DNA from: an uncultured Cloacibacillus sp.
GTDB taxonomy: Bacteria > Synergistota > Synergistia > Synergistales > Synergistaceae
Length of the DNA: 22,665 nucleotides
NCBI GenBank assembly: GCA_900545755.1
Contig: URAG01000035.1
Span: 1-22,665, forward strand
Direction: 5' to 3'
This document shows positions 7,015-15,054 of this stretch, in pieces; position 1 is the first letter of the stretch, and each line of letters begins with the position of its first letter. A program made the position numbers and the translations under genes. The notes beneath the pieces are model-generated. The model did not search any database, was not told the origin of the DNA, and saw only the letters and a list, made by a program, of their open reading frames with translations.

Positions 7015-8286
7015 ATGTCAGAGAACATTATGAGAGTAAAGGCAAAGAAAGACCGCTACGACGTAACCTACATGGCCGGCGACGATTCCGGCTTCGATAT
7101 GATGGAGGGCGCTCTGCTCGTCCTCGAATCTCTCGATCTGCCGATCAACTGGCGCCGCGCCGACCTCGGCTGGTGCATGTGGGAGAAGTCGAATAAAAAA
7201 TTCGGCGAGGGCGACCCGCGCTGCAACACCGTCCCGCCGGAGACGATAAAAGCAATAGAAGAGACCGACGCGACGATCATGGCCGCAATCACCTCGAAAG
7301 CCGGGGTCAAAGGCTTCAAGTCCGCGATACTCCAGATGCGCCAGCTTTTCGACCTCTATATAAATCTGCGCCCGGCGAAAACGCTGCCCGGTATCGGAAC
7401 GCCGCTCGCAAAGAACCCCGACATAGACATCGTGATGTTCCGTGAGAACACTGAAGACCTCTACGCCGCCGTCGAGTTCTTCCCGCTTCCGAAAGAGATG
7501 TTCGACCTACACAAAGGCATGGACCGTTTCCGCGAGGGCAAGGGCGAGATAGCGGTTTCGTGGCGTGTATTCTCCGAAGAGGGCTGCACGCGCATCATCC
7601 GCGCCGCCTTCGAATATGCGAAGGCGACGGGCCGCAAGACCGTCCACTGCTGCAACAAAGCGAACGTCATCCGCCAGACAGACGGCATGATGAAGCGCAT
7701 ATTCCTCGAAATCGCAAAAGAATACGAACAGTACGGCATCAAAGGCATCGAAGAGAACGCCGATGCGACGGCTATGTGGCTCATTAAGAACCCGCAGGAC
7801 TACAGCGTGGTCGTCGCCTCGAACGTATTCGGCGACATACTCTCCGACGAAGCGTCGCAGCTCACCGGCGGCCTCGGCTTCGCTCCCTCCGGCAACATAG
7901 GAAAGAACGCAGCGCTCTTTGAGCCGTCGAGCGGTTCCGTACCGAAATACGCGCACCAGTACAAGGTCAACCCGAGCGCGATGATCCTCACCTGCAAGAT
8001 GATGCTCGAATACCTCGGCCTAGACGAAGCTGCACAGAAGATAGAAAAGGCCCTCGGCGAAGTGCTCGTCGAAAGCAAGCCCGGCACGCTCACCTACGAC
8101 GTGCTGCGCGACTTCCGCGGAGACCCCGACTGGGAGAAGAACGCCGCTTCCACTATAGACATGGCCGCGGCGATTGCACAGAAGATCAACCCTGAGTTCA
8201 CCGGAGAAAAGCTCGAAGCGGCAAAGAAAAAAGTCCACGAGATGTGCGCGTGGGACGAGGCGTCGCTCGTAGGCTTCGACGACTAA
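7015..8286 (+). CDS. Isocitrate/isopropylmalate-family decarboxylating dehydrogenase
   Basis: The product is 423 residues, near the 416 of E. coli isocitrate dehydrogenase. It keeps the catalytic Tyr149 (R-E-N-T-E-D-L-Y), Lys215 (C-C-N-K-A-N-V), the metal Asp274 and Asp278 (F-G-D-I-L-S-D-E-A) and substrate Arg109, Arg119 and Arg143. Ser103 matches E. coli Ser113, but Ile105 replaces Asn115, one of the residues that grips the gamma-carboxylate of isocitrate. In the cofactor loop P-K-Y matches the NADP-type Lys344-Tyr345, while the nearby His339 is Ser here. The enzyme should oxidise and decarboxylate a 2-hydroxy-acid with a 3-carboxylate, or run in reverse. It lies 73 bases after small subunit 2, consistent with an aconitase-then-dehydrogenase pair. 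True isocitrate specificity is uncertain because of Ile105. Confidence 0.88.
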   Translation: MSENIMRVKAKKDRYDVTYMAGDDSGFDMMEGALLVLESLDLPINWRRADLGWCMWEKSNKKFGEGDPRCNTVPPETIKAIEETDATIMAAITSKAGVKGFKSAILQMRQLFDLYINLRPAKTLPGIGTPLAKNPDIDIVMFRENTEDLYAAVEFFPLPKEMFDLHKGMDRFREGKGEIAVSWRVFSEEGCTRIIRAAFEYAKATGRKTVHCCNKANVIRQTDGMMKRIFLEIAKEYEQYGIKGIEENADATAMWLIKNPQDYSVVVASNVFGDILSDEASQLTGGLGFAPSGNIGKNAALFEPSSGSVPKYAHQYKVNPSAMILTCKMMLEYLGLDEAAQKIEKALGEVLVESKPGTLTYDVLRDFRGDPDWEKNAASTIDMAAAIAQKINPEFTGEKLEAAKKKVHEMCAWDEASLVGFDD

Positions 8287-8325
8287 CCGGCGCAAGCGCG
8301 CAGAATAACGGATAAATAAGCGAAG

Positions 8326-8366
8326 CGGCGCGCCTTCCACCAATCCGGGATCGGCGGGCCGTTTTT
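8326..8366 (+). terminator. Imperfect hairpin plus T run before citD
   Basis: The arms 8326-8334 and 8353-8361 pair over 9 positions with one mismatch, with an 18-base loop and TTTTT at 8362-8366. This sits in the widest gap of the operon (105 bases). It may act as a leaky terminator that lowers citrate lyase expression relative to the upstream genes. Confidence 0.4.
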
Positions 8367-8391
8367 ACATCGTAAGGAGGAATCGAAAAAA

Positions 8392-8655
8392 ATGAAGACA
8401 TCGCAGGCGGGAACCCTTGAATCGATGGACTGCCTCGTGACGCTTGAAGAGGCGCCGGGCGCCGGAGTGAATATAGAAATAAGCGGGGCGAGCGCAGTGC
8501 GCTTCAAAAGCGCGATGGAAAAGAAAATAAACGAGACGCTGGCCTCACTCGGAGCGACGGGCCTCAACGTCACCGTGCAGGACAACGGCGCGCTTGACAT
8601 AGTCCTCGGCGCTCGCGTCGAAGCCGCTTACAAAAGGCTGAAGGAGGCGAAATAA
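8392..8655 (+). CDS. citD: Citrate lyase acyl carrier protein (gamma subunit)
   Basis: The product is 87 residues, slightly shorter than the 98 of E. coli CitD. Near the N-terminus it has A-G-T-L-E-S, with Ser11 equivalent to the Ser14 that carries the phosphoribosyl-dephospho-CoA group in E. coli. The C-terminal half keeps D-N-G-A-L-D-I-V-L-G-A-R-V-E-A. The carrier shuttles acetyl and citryl thioesters between the alpha and beta subunits. AAGGAGG precedes the ATG, and the stop directly abuts the citE start. None of the genes for attaching or acetylating the prosthetic group (citX, citG, citC) lies in the window, so they must be elsewhere if this enzyme is active. Confidence 0.92.
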   Translation: MKTSQAGTLESMDCLVTLEEAPGAGVNIEISGASAVRFKSAMEKKINETLASLGATGLNVTVQDNGALDIVLGARVEAAYKRLKEAK

Positions 8656-9516
8656 ATGCGCCGCACTATGCTCTACCTGCCTGGCAACAATCCTAACATG
8701 CTGACGCGCGGCTGGCTCTTCGGCTCCGACGGCGTGATACTCGACCTTGAAGACGCCGTCGCGATGTCCGAGAAGGACACCGCTCGCATCCTGGTCTCTA
8801 GATACCTGGAACAGGGCGAATTCGGGAACTGCGAGGTGACCGTCAGAATCAACGGCGTAGACACGGAATATTGGCGCGACGACCTTGCCGCGGTAGTCCC
8901 GATGAAGCGCCTCGACGGAATCCGCGCGCCTAAGGTTGACGGCCCCGAGACCGTGAAAATACTCGACGAGGAACTCTCGATACTTGAAGACAAAAACGGA
9001 ATCCCGCAGGGCAAGCTCAAGCTTTTCTGCCTGCTTGAGACCGCGAAAGGGATATGGAACGCATACGACATTGCGGCCGCCTCTCCGAGAGTCGCCGCGA
9101 TAATCCCCGGCGGCGAAGACCTCCGCGCCGACCTGCGCACCGAACGTTCAGACAGCGGCACAGAGCTGGAATGGGCACGCCGCATGCTCGTATTCGCCGC
9201 GCGCGCCGCTGGGGTCGACCCGCTCGACACAGTTTACGCGCGCGTCACCGACGACGACGGGCTGCGCCGCGAGGCGGAATTCATAAAACAGCTCGGATTC
9301 GCTGGCAAATCCGTAATCCATCCAAACCAGATAGCTATAGTACACGACGTCTTCAACCCAACCAAAGCCGAGATAGCCAAGGCCCAGAAGATAATCGCCG
9401 CAGCGAAGGAAGCCGCTGCGCGCGGACAGGGTGCCGTCTCCGTCGACGGCAAAATGGTCGACGTCCCCGTAGTCAAGAGAGCGGAATACACGCTCATACG
9501 CGCGGGACTCGCATAG
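8656..9516 (+). CDS. citE: Citrate lyase beta subunit (citryl-ACP lyase)
   Basis: The product is 286 residues, the usual CitE size. It belongs to the HpcH/HpaI aldolase superfamily, with R-R-T-M-L-Y-L-P-G-N-N at the start, V-I-L-D-L-E-D-A-V at about 27-35, L-L-E-T-A-K-G carrying the magnesium-binding Glu, and G-G-E-D-L with the second metal Asp. It splits citryl-ACP to acetyl-ACP and oxaloacetate. The ATG follows the citD stop with no gap and the Shine-Dalgarno sequence lies within citD, so the two are translationally coupled. Close relatives act on citramalyl- or malyl-thioesters, but the full DEF set argues for a citrate-lyase-type complex. Confidence 0.93.
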   Translation: MRRTMLYLPGNNPNMLTRGWLFGSDGVILDLEDAVAMSEKDTARILVSRYLEQGEFGNCEVTVRINGVDTEYWRDDLAAVVPMKRLDGIRAPKVDGPETVKILDEELSILEDKNGIPQGKLKLFCLLETAKGIWNAYDIAAASPRVAAIIPGGEDLRADLRTERSDSGTELEWARRMLVFAARAAGVDPLDTVYARVTDDDGLRREAEFIKQLGFAGKSVIHPNQIAIVHDVFNPTKAEIAKAQKIIAAAKEAAARGQGAVSVDGKMVDVPVVKRAEYTLIRAGLA

Positions 9517-9529
9517 GAGGTTTGCAGCA

Positions 9530-11077
9530 ATGACCGTCAACGCAGTAAAACGCGAGATACCCGACTACATAGAAGGCTACGGCAAGGTCCGCCACTTCGA
9601 AGGAGCCTTCGCTAAAAAGCCCGAAGGGCGTATAGCCGGCGCGAAGCTACGCTGCTTCAACAACGACCGAGTGAACAAGGTAGCACCTTCGCTCAAAGAC
9701 GCAATTAAGGCAAGCGGCCTAAAGAGCGGAATGACGATATCGTTCCACCACCATCTCAGAAACGGCGACTATGTCGTCAACATGGTGCTCGACGCCTGCG
9801 CCGAGCTAGGAATCAAAGATCTCACGCTCTTTCCTACGGCGCTCTTCGGCGTACACAAAAAGGTCATCGACCACATAAAGAGCGGAGTCGTCACAAAAAT
9901 AATGGGCTCCGTCAACGGCCCGATCGGCCAGCTCGTCTCCGAGGGCGGCATGGGCGTGCCAGTCGTCCTGCGCAGCCACGGCGGACGGCCGCGCGCCGTC
10001 ATGGCAGGCGACGTCCACATCGACGTGGCCTTCATAGCCGCGCCGACGGCCGACTGCTGCGGCAATATCTGCGGCACGGTCGGCAAATCTGCCTGCGGTT
10101 CCCTCGGCTACGCCTACACAGACGCCGACTACGCCGACACCGTGATAGCCGTCACTGACAACCTCGTCGCCTACCCCGCCGCCCCAGTCTCGATACCGCA
10201 GACCAAAGCCGACATAGTCGTTGAAGTTCCGTCGATAGGCGACCCGGCGGGTATCGTCTCCGGAACGACGAAGGTCACGCGCGACCCGCTGCGCCTCCTT
10301 ATATCTAAATACGCGGCGCAGCTGATCGAGGCAAGCCCATACTTCAAAGACGGCATATCGTTCCAGACTGGCGCTGGCGGCATACCGCTCGCCGTCACCG
10401 CCTTCATGAAACAGGCGATGCTGCGCAAAGGCATAAAGGGCGGCTTCGGCCTCGGAGGCATAACGGGCTACTTCGTCGAGCTGCTCAAAGAAGGGCTCGT
10501 CGGCAAACTTATGGACGTGCAGTCCTTCGACCTCGACGCAGTGCGCTCGATAGCAGAAAACCCGAACCACATAGAAATCTCAGCTGACTGGTACGCGAAC
10601 CCGTGGAACTGCGGCGCGGCCGTAAACATGCTCGACGTCGTAATACTCGGCGCGACGGAGGTCGACACCGACTTCAACGCAAACGTCAACACAGAAGCGG
10701 ACGGCGCTCTACTCCACGGCACAGGCGGACATCAGGACACGGCGGCGGGCGCGAAGCTCACGATAATAGCGCAGCCTCTGCTCCGCGGGCGCATCCCCTG
10801 CGTCACCGACAAGGTTTACAGCGTCACGACCCCCGGCGAGGTAATCGACGCGATAGTCACCGAATACGGCATAACGATAAACCCGCGCCGCAAAGACCTG
10901 CTCGACGCCGTCAGCGAAGTCAAGGGCCTCCCCGTCGTCACGATGGACGAGCTCGCCGCGCGCGCCAGAAAAATGTCCGGCCCCACCGACCCCGTAGCCA
11001 CCACCGACAGAATAGTCGGCGTAGTCGAATGGCGCGACGGCACAGTGATAGACGTGATAAGGCAGCTGAAAAAGTAA
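9530..11077 (+). CDS. citF: Citrate lyase alpha subunit (citrate:acetyl-ACP transferase)
   Basis: The product is 515 residues, matching the ~510 of known CitF. Recognisable segments are I-S-F-H-H-H-L-R-N-G-D-Y near 70, G-P-I-G near 129, and near 400 G-T-G-G-H-Q-D-T-A-A-G-A-K, followed by C-V-T-D-K-V-Y-S-V-T-T-P-G-E-V. The fold is that of family I CoA-transferases. It swaps acetate for citrate on the carrier protein so that CitE can cleave citryl-ACP. AGGAGG lies 9 bases before the ATG, 13 bases after citE. It is the last recognisable gene of the operon. Together with citD and citE it would give acetate and oxaloacetate from citrate, or a similar split of a citrate analogue. Confidence 0.95.
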   Translation: MTVNAVKREIPDYIEGYGKVRHFEGAFAKKPEGRIAGAKLRCFNNDRVNKVAPSLKDAIKASGLKSGMTISFHHHLRNGDYVVNMVLDACAELGIKDLTLFPTALFGVHKKVIDHIKSGVVTKIMGSVNGPIGQLVSEGGMGVPVVLRSHGGRPRAVMAGDVHIDVAFIAAPTADCCGNICGTVGKSACGSLGYAYTDADYADTVIAVTDNLVAYPAAPVSIPQTKADIVVEVPSIGDPAGIVSGTTKVTRDPLRLLISKYAAQLIEASPYFKDGISFQTGAGGIPLAVTAFMKQAMLRKGIKGGFGLGGITGYFVELLKEGLVGKLMDVQSFDLDAVRSIAENPNHIEISADWYANPWNCGAAVNMLDVVILGATEVDTDFNANVNTEADGALLHGTGGHQDTAAGAKLTIIAQPLLRGRIPCVTDKVYSVTTPGEVIDAIVTEYGITINPRRKDLLDAVSEVKGLPVVTMDELAARARKMSGPTDPVATTDRIVGVVEWRDGTVIDVIRQLKK

Positions 11078-11236
11078 AAGGAGGCATGCGCAAAACGGCG
11101 CAGGAAAGCGCCCAGCAAGGGCGGCCGGTCCAGATTATGTGCAGCCGTTCCAGACCACAGAACCGGTATAAGTATCATGACGTTCCGACCAGGCCGCGTT
11201 GCAGATGCAGCCCGGCACGCTAGAATCATAACCTTC

Positions 11237-11275
11237 CCCGAGCCGTATGCCGACGACATCCGGCTCGGGAGTTTT
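11237..11275 (+). terminator. Terminator of the citF operon
   Basis: A perfect 9-bp stem pairs 11237-11245 (CCCGAGCCG) with 11261-11269 around a 15-base loop, followed by AG and TTTT at 11272-11275. It is the best intrinsic terminator after citF. The long loop and short T run make it moderate. Confidence 0.55.
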
Positions 11276-11281
11276 CTGTGT

Positions 11282-11325
11282 ACGACAAGAAGCGCGGCGA
11301 GATTGTACGCCGCGCTTCTTGTCGT
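11282..11325. repeat. Perfect 18-bp inverted repeat between convergent operons
   Basis: The arms 11282-11299 and 11308-11325 are exact reverse complements around an 8-base loop. There is no T run on either strand, so it is not a standard intrinsic terminator. It could stabilise mRNA ends or act as a bidirectional transcription barrier at the junction of the high-GC operon and the AT-richer cassette. Confidence 0.7.
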
Positions 11326-11352
11326 GCATACTATAAATGAGCGGTGCTCAGT

Positions 11353-12372
11353 TTATTTCTTGGGCTCGACTTCCGTCTTTTTATTGAATACGTAGGATTC
11401 TCCAAGGCCGAGCTCGAGCGCTTTTTCGTATACCTTTGTCGCTACGGCTACGTCCATAGCACCGGTCCCTATCGGGATGCAGACTATTCTCTCTCCATCC
11501 TTGATGTGACCGTCCTTCTTGCCGGCTACCAGTTCGCCTATCGTGCCGGTCAACATATCTTCGGTGAACTGTTTGGTATCTACAACGCTCTTGAGCGCGC
11601 CCCTGTGCATAGTCTGCCCGATTGAGTCGACGAATACTCTATCCGCGGACAAAAGCAGCGCATCCTCGCATTCTGTGAACGACCCCATTGGGAATATTAT
11701 CTGGCCAGGCTTGAACCATTCGTTCTTGATGAATTTGTTTTTCGCGTGAGTAACAGAAACTATTACGTCGGTGTCGTCGAATATAGCCTCTGGTGAAGTG
11801 ACGGGCGTGATGTTTATCTTTGTCAGCGGCGCCATCTCCTCAACATACTTTTCAAGGGCTTGTGAGCTTATATCGTATACCTTTGCCTCTTCTATTTCAA
11901 ACACTTCAGCAAAAGCGAGGAGTTGCGTGCGCCCCTGCGCGCCCGCTCCGCTGATTCCGAGCTTGATTTTCTTTTTGTTGACCATGTATTTTGCGGCAAC
12001 GGCAGCCTGGGCGCCGGTACGGTAGTTAGTGATCTGTTCTCCGTCCATAACGCAGCGAAAAACGCCAGTTTCTGGATCGAAAAGAGATATCAGCGCGATG
12101 ATGTACGGAAGTCCCCATGAAGGATTGTTCAGCGAACCGGTAACGCATTTGATTCCGGCGCTCTTCATACTGTGGATGTATGCCGGCATACCGTTCAGGC
12201 CGTTTTTATAAGGCGGCCACTCTGCGTCCTCGCCAAGCTCAAGCGTCACCTTCGTTGGGCAGACGACTTCTCCGTTTCCCCAGTCGCGAAAAGCAATTTC
12301 GCAGGCATCTACTGTATCTTTCATAGTCAGCAGTTCGTTAACGATGTCAGCGTCGATAAGTTTGCAAGTCAT
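11353..12372 (-). CDS. Ornithine cyclodeaminase/mu-crystallin-family protein
   Basis: The product is 339 residues, normal for the family. It has a Rossmann motif G-A-G-A-Q-G-R at 142-148 for NAD(P), Lys75 in G-I-K-C-V and Arg118 in T-N-Y-R-T-G-A at family substrate-site positions. Members convert ornithine to proline plus ammonia, or reduce or dehydrogenate imino and amino acids such as alanine and ketimines. Here the Asp region reads I-G-T-G-A-M-D-V-A-V-A. The start ATG at 12370-12372 has a GGAGGA site. It is the last gene of a minus-strand unit after an opine-dehydrogenase-like gene and a transporter. It may process the amino acid released from an imported opine-type compound. The exact reaction is not deducible. 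Confidence 0.88.
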   Translation of the reverse strand: MTCKLIDADIVNELLTMKDTVDACEIAFRDWGNGEVVCPTKVTLELGEDAEWPPYKNGLNGMPAYIHSMKSAGIKCVTGSLNNPSWGLPYIIALISLFDPETGVFRCVMDGEQITNYRTGAQAAVAAKYMVNKKKIKLGISGAGAQGRTQLLAFAEVFEIEEAKVYDISSQALEKYVEEMAPLTKINITPVTSPEAIFDDTDVIVSVTHAKNKFIKNEWFKPGQIIFPMGSFTECEDALLLSADRVFVDSIGQTMHRGALKSVVDTKQFTEDMLTGTIGELVAGKKDGHIKDGERIVCIPIGTGAMDVAVATKVYEKALELGLGESYVFNKKTEVEPKK

Positions 12373-12453
12373 TTGAAATTTCCTCCGTTCAAATATAATT
12401 TCTTTATTTCAACAACATCGCTGCAAGAGCGAGATTATTGCGCCGTATGAATC

Positions 12454-13845
12454 CTAAAACGGCCCTAGCTTAATTACTGTGGCGACAATCAGTAATCCTG
12501 CGGCTAGTAACGTCCACATCAACATCAGCGGCCATACAAACTTGAACCACTTCTCATAAGGCACGCCTGCAAGGCCGATTGCTGCTATAAGCGACGGCTG
12601 GATCGGTGATATAGAATTTGTGATACCGTCTCCAAACTGGAAGGCTAAAACTGTAACTTGTCTTGTAACTCCCAGTATATCTCCGAGAGGAGCGAGAATC
12701 GGCATTGTCGTCGCAGCCTGACCGGAGCCGGAGGCGAATATAAAATTCAATATGGTTTGTACTATAAGCATACCGACTGCTGATATGCTTGCAGGCAGCC
12801 ATCCGACCACAAACGCAAGGGCATTGATGACAGAGTCCATTATGTGCCCTTCGTCAAGCACCACTACGATAGCCCTCGCCAATCCGATGCATACGGCGGT
12901 GAAGCACATCTCTTTTGCGCCTAGGACAAAGTTGTCCGCAATTTCTTCCGCGCTTAGTTTTCCTATGATCCCGCATATCAGCCCAATAATAAGGAATATC
13001 GTTATTATTTCGTAAAGGTAATATCCTTTTGCAAGTACGCCGTATACTAGATATGCAAATCCAACAACAATTACTACTAATATCGCCTTATCACGTGATG
13101 TTAATGGTGAATCGTCGAATGTAATATCTAGATTGTCCACATCCAAACCGTACACAACACTTTGGGTGGGGTCGTGTTTCACTTTTTTTGCATAACGCAT
13201 GATCCACCACCATACTAGAATGTAGAATAAAAGCATACATGCAAAACGGAATTCAATTCCTGAGAAAAGCGGTAGCTCTGCGATGCCCTGAGCAACACCT
13301 GTATTAAATGGATTCATGGGGCCAGCCGTATATCCCGTATACGCCCCAAGGTATACCATCGCCGCGCCAACCACCGCATCGTACCCGACACCCTTTGCAA
13401 TAGCTACGGCTATTGGAATAAAAATCAATGTCTCCTCAGCCGCGCCAAAAGTTGCGCTGCATATTGAAATTACGAGCATGGTTGCCGGAATAAGCAGGTG
13501 TTCTCTGCCGTTAAGCTTGGTTATGGCTCGATTGATTATCCTGTTAATCGTTCCAGTTGCATTAATGATATGGAAGACGGAGCCTATCAGCAATACGAAA
13601 AATACTATATCGCGTGCAGCGTCCAAGCCTTGCGGCAGAGCCAGAAAAGTATCGAAAAAGCTCACCGGAGTTTGCTCAACTTTATGGAACGTACCAGGTA
13701 TAACGAGTGTACGACCGGTTTGTTCGTCTGTAACACGGTTAAATTCACCGGCGGGGATGAGATATGTACCGATTGCGGCAAGCACTATAAGTATTGCTAT
13801 TAGAACATAAGTATGCGGTACTTTTTGAATTTTAAGCCGTGACAT
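12454..13845 (-). CDS. YfcC-family membrane transporter
   Basis: The product is 463 residues with about 10-12 hydrophobic segments, starting with a helix at about 12-31 that ends in the hallmark Y-L-I-P-A-G-E-F. Other family segments are F-G-A-A-E-E-T near 133 and F-A-S-G-S-G-Q-A-A-T-T-M-P near 370, plus Q-F-G-D-G-I-T-N-S-I-S-P. YfcC proteins belong to the wider ion-transporter set that includes C4-dicarboxylate DcuC carriers and arginine/ornithine antiporters, and act in the inner membrane. GGAGG precedes the ATG, and the gap to the OCD-family gene is 81 bases. Between two amino-acid-type oxidoreductases it probably imports or exchanges the amino acid or opine they use. Substrate is inferred from context only. 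Confidence 0.88.
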   Translation of the reverse strand: MSRLKIQKVPHTYVLIAILIVLAAIGTYLIPAGEFNRVTDEQTGRTLVIPGTFHKVEQTPVSFFDTFLALPQGLDAARDIVFFVLLIGSVFHIINATGTINRIINRAITKLNGREHLLIPATMLVISICSATFGAAEETLIFIPIAVAIAKGVGYDAVVGAAMVYLGAYTGYTAGPMNPFNTGVAQGIAELPLFSGIEFRFACMLLFYILVWWWIMRYAKKVKHDPTQSVVYGLDVDNLDITFDDSPLTSRDKAILVVIVVGFAYLVYGVLAKGYYLYEIITIFLIIGLICGIIGKLSAEEIADNFVLGAKEMCFTAVCIGLARAIVVVLDEGHIMDSVINALAFVVGWLPASISAVGMLIVQTILNFIFASGSGQAATTMPILAPLGDILGVTRQVTVLAFQFGDGITNSISPIQPSLIAAIGLAGVPYEKWFKFVWPLMLMWTLLAAGLLIVATVIKLGPF

Positions 13846-13871
13846 CTTTTACTGCCTCCTTTGAATTGCCA

Positions 13872-14969
13872 TTACTCCCCTTTTAGCATTTTTATTATGC
13901 TGGTAACAGACGGGGCTTTAATCCCTATAGATCTGATTCCACGCCCGGAGCACATGAAGTCTGTGCCGTTGAGAATACCGGCCAACTCTATGATGGAATC
14001 GATTGTAGGCGTAGGAATCCCTGCGATGTCGCCTAATTCAGCAAGCGGAACCAGCAAATACGGTACATCCTCAGTTAGATATCTGTGCGTCAGGCTCTGC
14101 GGAGAATCTTTCCCCATCTTGCTGTACACGGGGTGAGTGCTGAAAATATCGTGCAAGCATGAGTATCGCGAACCATCGAGGTCATAATTTGAAAGCGCAT
14201 CCTCGAACTCCGTTACAAGCTTATAACCAAACGCTGCGGCGACGGCTAAACGTTCTTCATCCATCTTTTCCATGACTTTACAAACTGATGATGTCATGCC
14301 GTCGGTGTAAAAGCTAAAGCGTTCCCCGCTTTCGATGCGTCCGGCATTCATTATCATCGTTGGACAATGTATTATCATATTGGTATTTGCCAGCCCCACC
14401 GCCATTACGCTTGGCAGCGTTGATAAACGTAATGGAAGCAATTGTTGCAGTTTCTCACGCAGCGTATCGATACCGTCGGATGGGATCGCGGACATAGCCA
14501 TACTTCCTTTTACTCCAAAGACGTTGCAGATTTTATCCGCGTTCAAACGTGCGGCGTATGGAATAGTGTCCGCCTCGCCTATCAATACGCCGTCGGCGTT
14601 GTAGTTTGCCTTCAGCTTGGAGTACAACGATATGGAGCCGAAATTACCCGGCATTATGAAGATAGCCTGTCCTGCTTTTACATGGGGGATCATATAGTTA
14701 AAAGCCGCTTCCTGCCCAAACGAAGGCATGATGACGAAAATCGTCTCAGCACCGTCCATCGCTTCTTTCGCGCTTGTCGTTACGCACGACAACTGGGCTT
14801 TTCCCGAGACCGCCCCAGTCGCTGTTACTATACGTCCGTTGGCGCGCAGATATTCTATATTAGCGCTGAAGGATGGATTCTCCCACAATCTGACGCTATG
14901 GCCGCGTAAACTTAAATCACACGCTAATGCGCTGGCACCGTTGCCTGCGCCGAAAACGGCAACTTCCAT
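13872..14969 (-). CDS. Opine (octopine/nopaline) dehydrogenase-family oxidoreductase
   Basis: An upstream in-frame ATG exists at 15005, but I choose 14969: AGGAG lies about 10 bases before it, and translation then opens directly with M-E-V-A-V-F-G-A-G-N-G-A, the NAD(P) Rossmann loop. The protein has 365 residues. The C-terminal helical domain includes T-H-P-V-Y near 310, typical of the octopine/nopaline dehydrogenase domain that binds the amino acid and keto acid. Such enzymes reductively join an amino acid to a 2-oxo acid, or oxidatively split the resulting N-carboxyalkyl amino acid. The gene is first in its unit and lies below a palindrome-regulated promoter. Its base composition is AT-richer than the flanking operons. 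The actual opine is unknown. Confidence 0.85.
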   Translation of the reverse strand: MEVAVFGAGNGASALACDLSLRGHSVRLWENPSFSANIEYLRANGRIVTATGAVSGKAQLSCVTTSAKEAMDGAETIFVIMPSFGQEAAFNYMIPHVKAGQAIFIMPGNFGSISLYSKLKANYNADGVLIGEADTIPYAARLNADKICNVFGVKGSMAMSAIPSDGIDTLREKLQQLLPLRLSTLPSVMAVGLANTNMIIHCPTMIMNAGRIESGERFSFYTDGMTSSVCKVMEKMDEERLAVAAAFGYKLVTEFEDALSNYDLDGSRYSCLHDIFSTHPVYSKMGKDSPQSLTHRYLTEDVPYLLVPLAELGDIAGIPTPTIDSIIELAGILNGTDFMCSGRGIRSIGIKAPSVTSIIKMLKGE

Positions 14970-15016
14970 GATTATTTTCACTCCTATCGCAAAGAATGCA
15001 AACAACGCATGATATT

Positions 15017-15054
15017 AATGAGTTCATTTAACGTATACGTTATATGAACTCATT
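15017..15054. promoter_or_regulatory. 38-bp near-perfect palindromic operator
   Basis: The half-sites 15017-15035 and 15036-15054 are reverse complements at 18 of 19 positions. The outer arms are AATGAGTTCAT and ATGAACTCATT, and the centre is AACGTATACGTT. The palindrome overlaps the -10 box of the minus-strand promoter and its start point, so binding would repress the opine-dehydrogenase unit. The FCD-type GntR regulator encoded next door is the likely ligand. Confidence 0.8.

Larger units (their letters stand above)
11078..11352. other. Intergenic region between convergent citF and OCD-family genes
   Basis: This region has two strong hairpins (11237-11275 and 11282-11325). It also has a perfect AGGAGG at 11079-11084, two bases after the citF stop, with no convincing gene behind it: the ATG at 11086 opens only a 45-codon frame and is too close to that site. 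It may be the remnant of a lost downstream operon gene. No RNA gene is recognised. Confidence 0.5.

Noticed and set aside
3341..11077. Operon as the methylaspartate pathway (mesaconate hydration and citramalate lyase)
   Set aside because: No glutamate mutase or methylaspartase gene is present, and the dehydrogenase would have no role. The name is not supported, though CitE-type lyases can act on citramalyl thioesters.
11086..11223. 45-codon frame after an AGGAGG site downstream of citF
   Set aside because: The ATG is one base after the ribosome-binding sequence, too close for efficient initiation, and the Arg/Pro/Cys-rich product resembles no known family. It may be a decayed remnant, so it is described only in the intergenic entry.
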